A DNA stretch of 13,205 nt, from positions 1-13,205 of the forward strand of contig JADFPK010000024.1 of assembly GCA_022562375.1 (NCBI GenBank). Direction: 5' to 3'. Positions 6,078 through 12,547 of the stretch are shown piece after piece (position 1 is the first letter of the stretch; every line of letters starts with the position of its first letter). Below the pieces are notes generated by a model. It was not told the origin of the DNA. It saw nothing but the letters and a program-made list of their open reading frames with translations, and did not search any database. This DNA comes from Pseudomonadota bacterium. Its GTDB lineage: Bacteria; Pseudomonadota; Alphaproteobacteria; SMXQ01. The position numbers were made by a program, and so were the translations under genes.

Positions 6078-6474
6078 TCTTTCCTCCCAATTCTGTCGTC
6101 CGTTTCTGGTTCGAGCAACCGGTGCCGGACACACCCCGAAGCGCGATGGCTCTCCGCCAACCGCTCGCATCGAAACCCCAAGCATACACATACTAACTAA
6201 GGGAAGACTCCCCTTATCCGAGATTTTTGAGATGGCCCCATCCGGATGCACAGAACGGTAGCAAGAATGGCGATCACTGACCAGATCAAATCTCCCACGT
6301 TGCATCGCGATTTCGGCGCCGGCGAGGGATAATATTCGGTTAAAATAGCAAGTCGCCGCGCCAGGTGATCGGAGCCGCAACCGCTGGCTGGCCGGGCGCC
6401 GCCGCCGGGACCCGATCGGATGCGGGCGGCGCCCTTCGGCACATTTTCGCACACCGGGGCTGGAAACCGGCGCC
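6078..6474. other. 397-bp divergent intergenic region
   Basis: This lies between the minus-strand sensor protein and the plus-strand desaturase, so both promoters should lie here. The region around 6320-6350 is AT-richer (gggataatattcgg, ggttaaaatag) and could hold -10 elements, but I cannot pair them convincingly with -35 boxes. A long inverted repeat lies at 6394-6434. No gene is supported: the reading frames that cross the region in both directions lack starts with binding sites. Confidence 0.6.
6394..6434 (+). promoter_or_regulatory. 10-bp inverted repeat in the desaturase leader
   Basis: gggcgccgcc (6394-6403) and ggcggcgccc (6425-6434) are perfect inverted repeats with a 21-base loop, 40 bases upstream of the desaturase GTG. 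In RNA this is a stable GC stem that could act in the 5' leader; as DNA it could be an operator. There is no T-tract, so a terminator is unlikely. Confidence 0.4.
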
Positions 6475-7422
6475 GTGAAATGGCATAAACCCCTGCTGAT
6501 GGAAGATTTCACTCCCCGCCGCGACCTCATCGATTCCGAACGGCTCGAGAAGCTCCTGGAGCGGTCGGACCTGCGCGGAAGCCTGCAACTCATACTCCAC
6601 CTGGTCCTGCTCATCGCCACCGGGGTGGCCGTCTTTGCCGCCGTCGGCACGCCGTGGCTGATCCCTTCGATGGTCCCCTATGGAATCGTCCTGGTCTTCC
6701 TGTTCGCGCCGTTGCATGAATCGATTCACGGCACGGCGTTCAAGAATCGCGGGGTCAACGTAACCGTGGCGTGGTTGGCGGCGTTTGTCGTGGTTTTGCC
6801 GCCCCATTATTTCCGCCTCTTCCATTTCACCCATCATCGTTCGACACAGGACGTGGACTATGATCCCGAACTCCTCATCGCCAAGCCGGAAGGGTTGATC
6901 GGATATCTTTGGCATGTCTCGGGCCTGCCCTATTGGGGCGGGCGTCTGGCGACGACGCTCGGCCACGCGGTGACCGGGCGCACCGATGAGTTCTTCATCC
7001 CGACCAACGCCCGCCACCGCGTCGTGGCGGAAGCCCGGGTTCTTTGGGCCGGTTACGTTATCGCCGCCGGGGTGTCCTGGTATTTCGAATCCCTGGCGCT
7101 GGTCACTTATTGGATCGGGCCGGCGCTGCTCGGCCAGCCGTTCCTCCGTCTTTTCCTCATGGCCGAGCATACCGGCTGCCCGAAGACGGACAACATGCTG
7201 GAGAGTACGCGGACGACGCAGAGCAACTTCATCGTCCGCATAGTGGCCTGGAATATGCCGTATCACACCGCGCACCATCTGTTTCCCGCCGTGCCCTTTT
7301 TCGCTCTGGCGAAGTTGAACGCCGAGCTCAGGGACAGGCTCCGCGCCGTCGCCTCCGGGTACTTCGCATTCCACGGCGATCTCGTCGCCCGGTTGCGGAA
7401 CAGGAACCCGGAGGCGTCATGA
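6475..7422 (+). CDS. Membrane fatty acid desaturase family protein
   Basis: 315 residues from GTG at 6475; a downstream ATG at 6499 is an alternative, and neither has a strong binding site. The three histidine boxes of the FA_desaturase family are present: HESIH (81-85), HFTHH (117-121) and HTAHH (264-268). An additional EHTG (His232) lies before the third box. Hydrophobic segments at about 37-58, 64-80, 95-110 and 190-222 fit the family topology. The enzyme should use a membrane di-iron centre with O2 and an electron donor to desaturate or hydroxylate acyl or carotenoid-like substrates; the substrate is not determinable. Its stop overlaps the start of an alcohol dehydrogenase remnant (ATGA), so the two once formed a translationally coupled unit. 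Confidence 0.92.
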   Translation: MKWHKPLLMEDFTPRRDLIDSERLEKLLERSDLRGSLQLILHLVLLIATGVAVFAAVGTPWLIPSMVPYGIVLVFLFAPLHESIHGTAFKNRGVNVTVAWLAAFVVVLPPHYFRLFHFTHHRSTQDVDYDPELLIAKPEGLIGYLWHVSGLPYWGGRLATTLGHAVTGRTDEFFIPTNARHRVVAEARVLWAGYVIAAGVSWYFESLALVTYWIGPALLGQPFLRLFLMAEHTGCPKTDNMLESTRTTQSNFIVRIVAWNMPYHTAHHLFPAVPFFALAKLNAELRDRLRAVASGYFAFHGDLVARLRNRNPEAS

Positions 7423-7533
7423 AGTGCTACCAGGTGGTCGAATACGGCCGGCCGCTCGAGCTTCATCGAAGGCGAGATTCCCAGGCCACGGGGCCCCGAG
7501 ATTCCGCTTAGGGTCACGGCCTCGGGCGTCTGT
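7419..7533 (+). pseudogene. N-terminal remnant of a zinc alcohol dehydrogenase
   Basis: The ATG overlaps the desaturase TGA (ATGA). The first 15 codons read MKCYQVVEYGRPLEL, the N-terminus of a medium-chain zinc alcohol dehydrogenase. A frameshift near 7464 then moves the homology to the next frame, giving IEGEIPRPRGPEIPLRV followed by TASGVC, which ends at the cysteine that normally ligates the catalytic zinc. After that no dehydrogenase sequence is recognisable. In the original frame translation stops at TAG 7509-7511 after 30 residues. So there is both a frameshift and loss of the remaining roughly 300 residues. The ancestral pair desaturase-dehydrogenase suggests linked lipid oxidation or aldehyde/alcohol conversion, which is inference. 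Confidence 0.8.
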
Positions 7534-7683
7534 CCCCCGCCGATGAAAGCAAGGTCCGGATCCCGGCGCGAAATCATCCCGGTCAAACGATTCCATCTGG
7601 CCGGAGTGTGCTCTAGAGATTTGATGGGCTGTCATCGATCTCCCGGATAACCGGCAGGGCCGTGGCGAACCTAGGAGGTGGAG

Positions 7684-8754
7684 ATGGAATTGAGTTTGGG
7701 CACCATACGGCAAAGGATCGGCGGTGAGATCAGGGGCGATCCGGGCGCGGTGATGACGGGCGTCAACGGGCTCGGGGAAGCGGCGGAAGGGGACATCACC
7801 TTCGCCGCGAAGGCGCGCTATGTCGACCGAGTCCACGCCTCCGCCGCCGGGGCCATAGTGGTCGGCGAAGATTTCCCGGATCTGCCGGGCAGGAACCTTC
7901 TGCGCATCCGTGAACCGCGCACCGCCTTCGTCCGGGTGATGTTGCTGTTTTACCAAGAAGAGGACCACCCGGCAGGCGTCCATCCGAGCGCCGTGGTCGC
8001 CGCCGGCGCCGAATTGGGCGAAGGGGTGTCTATCGGCGCCTGTGCGGTCATCGGCGAGGGCACGCGGATCGGGCGCGGGTCCGTGGTCAGCGCCGGCGCC
8101 CATATCGGCCGGGGCGTTTCGATTGGCGAGGACTGCCGGATCGGTCCCAACGCCGCCTTGATGCGAGGCGTCAGGCTCGGCGATCGGGTGCGGGTCCACG
8201 GCTGCGCCGTCATCGGCGGCGATGGCTTCGGCTATGTTTGGGCCGACGGCCATCACCTGAGGATACCCCAGATGGGCACGGTCGAAATCGAAGACGATGT
8301 CGAAATCGGCTGCAATTCCTGCGTCGACCGCGCGACCCTTGCCGTGACCCGCGTCAGGCGCGGCACCAAGATCGACAACCAGGTGCAGATCGGCCACAAC
8401 TGCGAAATCGGCGAGGACGTGATCATCATCGGCCAGGTCGGGCTTTCCGGCAATGTCAGGGTCGGCGATAGGGCGATGCTCGGCGGCCAGGCCGGCGTCG
8501 CGGACCATATAAGCATCGGTGAAGATGCGCGCATCGGCGCCGCCAGCGCCGTGACCAAGGACGTTCAGGCCGGTGAAACCATTTGGGGCTTTCCGTCACG
8601 TCCGATGGCGAAGGTCTTGCGCGAAATGGCGTCCGTCGCGCGTTTGCCCCGTCTCCTCGGGCGGTTCAGCGATTTTGCCTCCCGGCTCGCGGGCCTGGAA
8701 GAGCGCGTGTCATCCCTCGAAAGCGGCGGCGGGAAAAGCGCGCCCGCGACCTGA
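7684..8754 (+). CDS. lpxD: UDP-3-O-acylglucosamine N-acyltransferase LpxD
   Basis: The start is set at ATG 7684 because AGGAGG (7673-7678) lies 5 bases upstream; the in-frame GTG at 7678 overlaps that site. The 356-residue protein has the N-terminal uridine-binding region (NGLGEAAEGDITFAAKARY, about 28-46), then a left-handed beta-helix of hexapeptide repeats (about 98-300). The LpxD hallmarks GGDGFGYV (178-185), RIPQMGTVEIEDDVEIG and KIDNQVQIGHN follow; His238 is in the place of the catalytic histidine. A C-terminal helix (LPRLLGRFSDFASRLAGLEE) completes the usual architecture. The enzyme transfers 3-hydroxyacyl from ACP to UDP-acyl-glucosamine in lipid A synthesis in the cytoplasm. Its usual neighbours (bamA, fabZ, lpxA, lpxB) are absent here, so it could be a second, divergent copy. 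Confidence 0.9.
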   Translation: MELSLGTIRQRIGGEIRGDPGAVMTGVNGLGEAAEGDITFAAKARYVDRVHASAAGAIVVGEDFPDLPGRNLLRIREPRTAFVRVMLLFYQEEDHPAGVHPSAVVAAGAELGEGVSIGACAVIGEGTRIGRGSVVSAGAHIGRGVSIGEDCRIGPNAALMRGVRLGDRVRVHGCAVIGGDGFGYVWADGHHLRIPQMGTVEIEDDVEIGCNSCVDRATLAVTRVRRGTKIDNQVQIGHNCEIGEDVIIIGQVGLSGNVRVGDRAMLGGQAGVADHISIGEDARIGAASAVTKDVQAGETIWGFPSRPMAKVLREMASVARLPRLLGRFSDFASRLAGLEERVSSLESGGGKSAPAT

Positions 8755-9080
8755 TTGATGCCTTCCTTGGCCCCTAGCAGGCTTCCTATGCGCTTGACGC
8801 GGCCAACGGCAATGAAATAGTAATGCCGTGGGAGAACCGGGGAACAACCGGGAAAGTAACCTCCTTAGTGGTGAGCGCTGTAAAAAATCACCTTGTGTTT
8901 GAGCCGGCGGCCGATCTTCTGCCGCGGGCGTATCTGTCGGCGCCGTGTCGCCGTCTCCGAGCCGGCCTGTCTCCGCCAGCCTATGCCCTCGATGGGGCGA
9001 GGGGGTTGGATGACATCTGATGGAACCGCAAGGGCGCGGACGGGTCGGATGGTTCGGTGGATTATGTAAGGAATGTAGAC
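8755..9080. other. 326-bp intergenic region
   Basis: No supported gene. It contains a hairpin ccctcg-atgggg-cgaggg (8986-9003) and a possible 19-codon leader (9010-9069). This leader is preceded by CGAGGGGG and ends with its TAA inside the TAAGGA binding site of the next gene. No convincing promoter was seen. Confidence 0.55.
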
Positions 9081-9491
9081 ATGGTTTTGACGAATAGGAT
9101 TGGAGCCGTTGCCGCGGTCCTCATATGCCTTCTCGGCGCGCCATCGCCGTCCGCCGGGCAGGAGAAAGGCGTGTCGATATTCGTTACCGGGAAGATCTTC
9201 CGGAGCCTGTCGGAGGCCGATCAGCGCGGTTATATCATGGGGGCGACGGACCTCTTGGCGATGTACGCGCTTAGCCCGAGCACGCGTGACGCGGTGCCTT
9301 CCAGAAAGCTGGACGCTTCGGCGTTGCGGATCAAACAGTGCATGGGGCTGATGGCCGCCGACAAGATATCCGCGGTTTACTTGAAATGGCTGGAGGACAA
9401 TCCAGGGCAATGGGACGACCTGGCCGCGGAGACGCTTCTCATCGCGATGTCGCGTACCTGTAAGGATCCGGCGCCGGCGAAGAAGAATTGA
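9081..9491 (+). CDS. Small exported protein, Rap1a/Tai-like pattern
   Basis: The start at ATG 9081 is preferred over GTG 9057, because TAAGGA lies 8 bases upstream and the signal peptide then begins directly. The protein has 136 residues, with a signal sequence (MVLTNRIGAVAAVLICLLGA, cleavage after SPSA at about residue 25). The mature part has GYIMGATDLLAMY, a cysteine at 87 (KQCMGLM), then VYLKWLEDNPGQWDDLAAE and a second cysteine at 127 near the C-terminus (AMSRTCK). The layout G-Y-x-x-G, Cys, Y-L-x-x-x-P, A-x-x-L, Cys resembles the Rap1a/Tai-type small periplasmic proteins, so one disulfide is likely. The match is by pattern only, and an immunity role is not implied because no effector is nearby. 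A second small two-cysteine exported protein follows 133 bp downstream. Confidence 0.75.
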   Translation: MVLTNRIGAVAAVLICLLGAPSPSAGQEKGVSIFVTGKIFRSLSEADQRGYIMGATDLLAMYALSPSTRDAVPSRKLDASALRIKQCMGLMAADKISAVYLKWLEDNPGQWDDLAAETLLIAMSRTCKDPAPAKKN

Positions 9492-9624
9492 CCGCGACTC
9501 GGTGGTGACCTTTCCAGAGGGCCGTTCGGACGTTGGCCTGAATTTGGATCGGATTGCAGACGGGTAAGAACGAACCGCCGCCGCCGGCTTCGGCTGGGCC
9601 GGCATTCATGGAAATGGTGTAGAT

Positions 9625-9990
9625 ATGTGGAACCCGTTGCGACGCGCCCTGTTCGCCCTCATCGTCGGCCTGTCGATCAGCGCCGCCGCCGGCGCCGCCG
9701 ACGAAGAAGGGCGCTACACGACTTTCGGCGCCGGCAACAAGACCTGCGAGAGTTGGCTGGAGGAACGCGAGAAAGGTGAGCCGCGGGCCTGGCAACTCCA
9801 GCAATGGCTTCTCGGCTACGTATCGGCTTACAACAACTGGGTCCACAAGGGCCGGAACGTGGCCGACGGCACCAACGCCAAGGGGATGTTCGCCTGGATC
9901 GACAAATATTGCGCCGATCGGCCGCGCGATTTGCTCGCGACGGTGGTCGAGGAACTGATCCTGGATCTGAAAAAGAACCAGGCCCCGTAG
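9625..9990 (+). CDS. Small exported two-cysteine protein, unknown function
   Basis: 121 residues with a signal peptide (MWNPLRRALFALIVGLSIS, cleavage after AAAGA at about residue 24). The mature part reads YTTFGAGNKTCESWLEERE (Cys41), then QQWLLGYVSAYNNW, DGTNAKGMFAWIDKYC (Cys96) and a C-terminal helix ending LILDLKKNQ. A G-x-x-x-C...W-LLGY-S-x-N...WID-YC pattern occurs in small periplasmic proteins of Rhodospirillales-type genomes, but I know no function. The binding site (GGAAATGGTG) is weak. With the preceding gene it forms a pair of small exported proteins with similar size and design: an N-terminal signal, a GY motif, two cysteines and a C-terminal helix. Confidence 0.75.
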   Translation: MWNPLRRALFALIVGLSISAAAGAADEEGRYTTFGAGNKTCESWLEEREKGEPRAWQLQQWLLGYVSAYNNWVHKGRNVADGTNAKGMFAWIDKYCADRPRDLLATVVEELILDLKKNQAP

Positions 9991-10008
9991 CCGAAGGCCA
10001 ACCGAACA

Positions 10009-10031
10009 CCCCGGGTCCGCCCCGCCCGGGG
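10009..10031 (+). terminator. GC hairpin downstream of the small exported protein gene
   Basis: ccccggg (10009-10015) pairs with cccgggg (10025-10031) across a 9-base loop, 19 bases after the stop. No T-tract follows, so intrinsic termination would be weak. Confidence 0.4.
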
Positions 10032-10241
10032 GTGGTGATGCCTCCCCAATGAACAGCCCACCCGACTGGCGCCTCATGTTTGGCTCCCACTTGAAGGCCC
10101 CGCCTGGCGCGAGACTTTTCTTTTCGCGCATGTCGGCTCGACTTGGTCGGTTCCACCAGACGAGAGAATGCCCGAGGCTGGCCGGTCACTAACACCGATG
10201 TGTTGTCCTGTGGCGTCCTTCACACCCGGCCTCTGATTCAA

Positions 10242-10271
10242 TTGACTCTCTCTCTCGACCCGCAGTAGAAT
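10242..10271 (+). promoter_or_regulatory. Sigma70-like promoter of the FAH-family gene
   Basis: TTGACT (10242-10247) and TAGAAT (10266-10271) are separated by 18 bases, close to the sigma70 consensus. This sits in one of the few AT-richer stretches of the window. It would start transcription at about 10278 and give a leader of about 90 bases before the ATG at 10367. Confidence 0.65.
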
Positions 10272-10291
10272 CAAAAAAAATATGTGCATAC

Positions 10292-10352
10292 GGCTGGCCC
10301 CAGCCTTGGGCTAGAAAGCCAAGCACTTCAGAAGCAGTTTGGGGCAAACTGC
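10292..10352 (+). promoter_or_regulatory. Hairpin-rich 5' leader of the FAH-family gene
   Basis: Three stem-loops can be drawn in the predicted leader: ggctg-gccc-cagcc (10292-10305), ggct-agaa-agcc (10309-10320, extendable with cttgg/ccaag) and gcagttt-ggggc-aaactgc (10334-10352). The last stem ends two bases before the Shine-Dalgarno AGGGGAG (10354-10360). A leader with this many stems could control ribosome access. No known riboswitch class is recognised. Confidence 0.45.
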
Positions 10353-10366
10353 AAGGGGAGAAAGCA

Positions 10367-11383
10367 ATGATCAACAGGATTGTGACATTTTTGGCGGTAC
10401 TCCTGCTTACCGCGGCATTTTCGTTGTCAAAGGCCGAGGCGCTAAAGCTCGTGACCTACAGCTTTGAGGGAGATACGCGGATCGGGGCCGTGGTCGGCGG
10501 CACTGTCATCGACCTCAACCGGGCGTATCGCGCCCTGCTAGAGGGCCAGGGAGATCCGCGGCCTCAAGTCATGGCCAATGCCATCGTCCCGCCAGACATG
10601 CGGGAGCTCCTCCAGGGGGAGGAAAGATCCATGGCGGCGGCCAAGAAGGCGGTGGCCTTCGCCCAGAAGCAACCGGCGGCGAAGATGCGTGCCGCGGGGA
10701 TTCTCAAGGATCTGAAGGCCGTGAGTCTTAAGGCGCCGATCCCGAGACCGTCCAAGATCACCCTGATGGGCTTCAACTTTCGGAAACACGCGGCGGAGAT
10801 GCTGGAAAAGGTCCCCGACACTCCCATGCTCTTCAGCGCCTATGGCAGTGCGATGAATGGGCCCGGCGGGCCTGTCGTGATCCCCAAGACGGCAACGAAG
10901 CCCGACTACGAGTTAGAGTTCGGCGTCGTCATCGGCAAGCGGGGCAAGAACGTGCCGCCCGAGAAGGCCATGGACTACATCGCCGGCTACGTTAACTTCA
11001 ATGATGGCACGGAGCGGGTCTGGCAGTTCAGGACGAAACAATACCTCGTCGGCAAGACCGTCGACACCTTCAAGGTCATGGGACCGTATCTCGTGACCAA
11101 GGATGAGATCCCCGATCCCCACAACCTCGCCATGAAGCTGTGGGTGAATGGGGAGCTGCGCCAGGACTCCAATACCAGTCTGCAGGTCTACAAGATCTGG
11201 GACGTGGTCTCGTACATGTCGGGCATCTGGACCCTGGAGCCGGGTGACGTGCTCTCCACCGGAACGCCCGGAGGCGTGGGACACAAACGCAAGCCACCCG
11301 TGTATCTGAAGCCTGGCGACCAGGTTCGGCTCGAGATTACCGGCTTGGGAAGGCTGGAATACTCCGTGACTAAAGAGAAGTAA
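10367..11383 (+). CDS. Exported fumarylacetoacetate hydrolase (FAH) family protein
   Basis: 338 residues, ATG preceded by AGGGGAG at 6 bases. An N-terminal hydrophobic signal (MINRIVTFLAVLLLTAAFSL, cleavage near AEA at about 25) comes before the normal FAH N-terminal domain (LKLVTYSFEG, GAVVGGTVIDL). The catalytic FAH domain has GFNFRKHAAE (His141, Glu144), the metal ligands YELEFGVVIG (Glu182, Glu184) and NDGTER (Asp213), GKTVDTF, MGPYLVTKDEIPDP, the oxyanion-type TLEPGDVLSTGTPGGVG (289-305) and a C-terminal GLGRLEYSV. FAH-family enzymes are usually cytoplasmic acylpyruvases, hydratases or decarboxylases of aromatic degradation. A signal peptide on one is unusual and suggests a periplasmic role, with the substrate unknown. 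It is a single-gene unit with its own promoter and terminator. Confidence 0.93.
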   Translation: MINRIVTFLAVLLLTAAFSLSKAEALKLVTYSFEGDTRIGAVVGGTVIDLNRAYRALLEGQGDPRPQVMANAIVPPDMRELLQGEERSMAAAKKAVAFAQKQPAAKMRAAGILKDLKAVSLKAPIPRPSKITLMGFNFRKHAAEMLEKVPDTPMLFSAYGSAMNGPGGPVVIPKTATKPDYELEFGVVIGKRGKNVPPEKAMDYIAGYVNFNDGTERVWQFRTKQYLVGKTVDTFKVMGPYLVTKDEIPDPHNLAMKLWVNGELRQDSNTSLQVYKIWDVVSYMSGIWTLEPGDVLSTGTPGGVGHKRKPPVYLKPGDQVRLEITGLGRLEYSVTKEK

Positions 11384-11432
11384 GCCACAGGTTCAGGCCG
11401 AGCTTGACGCGCGTTCACTTTCATTCTGACTC

Positions 11433-11458
11433 GCCCCGCTCCGGCGGGGCTTTTTCTT
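11433..11458 (+). terminator. Rho-independent terminator after the FAH-family gene
   Basis: gccccgc (11433-11439), loop tccg, gcggggc (11444-11450), then tttttctt. This is the only classical stem plus T-tract in the window. The truncated SMP-30 reading frame begins inside its T-tract. Confidence 0.9.
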
Positions 11459-12179
11459 GGCCTACCGTAAGCCCGAGTTTCTACACCAGTTCGCGCGCTT
11501 CGCCAAGGCCGACGGCTACCCCGACGGGATGACGACGGACGCCGATGGGTTCCTCTGGATCGCCCATTGGGGTGGCTGGCGCATCACCCGCTTCGCCCCC
11601 GATGGCGCCATGGCGCGCATCCTCGAGCCGCCCGTCTCCCAGGTGACGAGTTTCGTCTTCGGCGGCATTGGGTCCGAGACGCTATACATCACCTCGGCCT
11701 CGATCGGTCTCGATGAAGCGGCGCGGGCCGCCCAACCGCTTGCCGGCGGTCTTTTCGATGCGGACGTCGGTATACGCGGCTTGCCGAAACTCCGCTTCGT
11801 CGGAAAACGCGCTAGCGCTGCCAACTGGACGCGGGCGTTCATTTGGACGAAAATTGGTCTTGATCCCGCAAGGGCGGCGCGCCGATCCGCGGCGTTGCCG
11901 GATGAAGGTTGCTGGACGATGACGACCGATGGCGATTTTGGCATGCCGAAAGGACCGGCGGATGAAGGCCCCTCCGAAGAACAACGTGACATGCTTCGGA
12001 CCTGGACGAGGAACCGGCACGGCGCCTATGTGGGGCTGGCCCTGGAGATAGCCGCGCTCGAGCTCAACAAGGGGGCGGACAGCGCGAACGCCGACCTCAG
12101 CTACGACAAGCTCCGCCGCCGGCGGCAGGAATACGAGGAGTCGCGTAGCGTCCTTTCGGTGCTGAGCCAGCAGTTCTGA
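11457..12179 (+). pseudogene. 5'-truncated SMP-30/gluconolactonase fused in frame to an unrelated tail
   Basis: The open frame (240 codons from a TTG at 11457) begins in the T-tract of the preceding terminator, with no binding site. Residues 11-116 are the C-terminal third of an SMP-30/gluconolactonase (regucalcin-like) beta-propeller: QFARFAKADGYPDGMTTDAD (Asp23 of PDGM is a metal ligand in the family), GFLWIAHWGGWRITRF, FGGIGSETLYIT and AAQPLAGGLF, ending at LPKLRFVG near base 11804. The N-terminal two thirds and their metal ligands are gone. The normal stop is also missing: the frame continues through about 38 non-homologous codons into a segment that looks like a separate small protein from Met155 (base 11919). 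It is therefore a remnant, probably untranslated from its own start. Confidence 0.75.
11919..12179 (+). CDS. Possible 86-residue helical protein, unknown function
   Basis: ATG at 11919, with a GAAGG stretch about 10 bases upstream. The protein begins MTTDGDFGMPKGPADEGP and continues with a predicted helical region (RDMLRTWTRNRHGAYVGLAL, then EIAALELNKG), ending in a very basic/acidic helix (KLRRRRQEYEE). Third codon positions are mostly G/C. It is in frame with the upstream SMP-30 remnant, so it may be translated alone or as the tail of the chimera. I recognise no family. It is soluble, with no signal peptide. Confidence 0.5.
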   Translation: MTTDGDFGMPKGPADEGPSEEQRDMLRTWTRNRHGAYVGLALEIAALELNKGADSANADLSYDKLRRRRQEYEESRSVLSVLSQQF

Positions 12180-12240
12180 CGCGCCGTTATCCGGGATGTT
12201 TCTTTGGCCCGCCGCAAGGCGGCCGGGCCGTTGGCGCGTC
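12178..12240 (+). terminator. Composite inverted repeat after the small helical protein
   Basis: gacgcgcc (12178-12185, including the last two bases of the TGA stop) pairs with ggcgcgtc (12233-12240). It encloses a second GC hairpin built from ggcccgccgc and ggcggccgggcc (12206-12229). There is no T-tract beyond attct. This is a possible factor-independent or structural 3' end. Confidence 0.45.
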
Positions 12241-12322
12241 ATTCTAAGAATTCGTTAACTATTTTCGTTCATCATGCCGGCTCCGATCAATGCCAACGCC
12301 CGGTCTCGATTTGGAGGGGGAC

Positions 12323-12547
12323 ATGATCCTTTCGGCCAAGCAACTCGATATCCTGATCGATATGGTGGACACCAAGCTCTCCTATATGCTGGTCTCCGGC
12401 TGCGAAGATGACCGCGAGGTCGCCATCGTCAAGCATTGCCGGCTGGAGCTCCGCGATGCCAGGGCGCATCATCCCGTCTATGACTTCGCAAGGCTCAGGA
12501 ACCACGGGTCCGGGCGGTTCGGCCGGACGGTGCCGGCGCTCGCCTAA
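12323..12547 (+). CDS. Small protein of 74 residues, unknown function
   Basis: The start at ATG 12323 has GGAGG 5 bases upstream; an ATG at 12290 in the same frame has none. The protein begins MILSAKQLDILIDMVDTKLS and has a compact helical N-terminal half with YMLVSGCEDDREVAIVKHC, containing two cysteines. The C-terminal part (about 50-74) is basic and Gly-rich and looks disordered. No signal peptide and no known family. The strong binding site and coherent amphipathic helix support a real gene. Confidence 0.65.
   Translation: MILSAKQLDILIDMVDTKLSYMLVSGCEDDREVAIVKHCRLELRDARAHHPVYDFARLRNHGSGRFGRTVPALA

Larger units (their letters stand above)
9991..10366. other. 376-bp intergenic region with promoter and leader of the next gene
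   Basis: The left part has a GC hairpin (10009-10031). The middle (10040-10240) has no supported gene: a 46-codon frame from ATG 10049 has no binding site or family resemblance. The right part holds a sigma70-like promoter and a hairpin-rich leader. Confidence 0.6.

Noticed and set aside
6078..6650. Upstream extension of the PDC-sensor frame to 387 codons
   Set aside because: The signal peptide and GGGAGG site fix the start at 6077. The extension has no binding site and overlaps the divergent desaturase.
6340..7374. 344-codon minus-strand frame over the desaturase
   Set aside because: Antisense to a clear desaturase with all histidine boxes; no family resemblance.
7417..8508. 363-codon minus-strand frame over lpxD
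   Set aside because: Its repetitive Asp/Ala/His composition is the reverse reading of LpxD hexapeptide repeats.
8860..8866. Strong AAGGAGG Shine-Dalgarno on the minus strand
   Set aside because: The nearest start is a TTG 12 bases away, leading to a frame antisense to lpxD with no protein character.
8865..9605. 246-codon minus-strand frame
   Set aside because: Antisense to a signal-peptide-bearing gene with a good start; Arg-rich composition typical of a shadow.
10049..10189. 46-codon plus-strand frame (MNSPPDWRLMFGS start)
   Set aside because: No binding site, and no recognisable family or coding bias.
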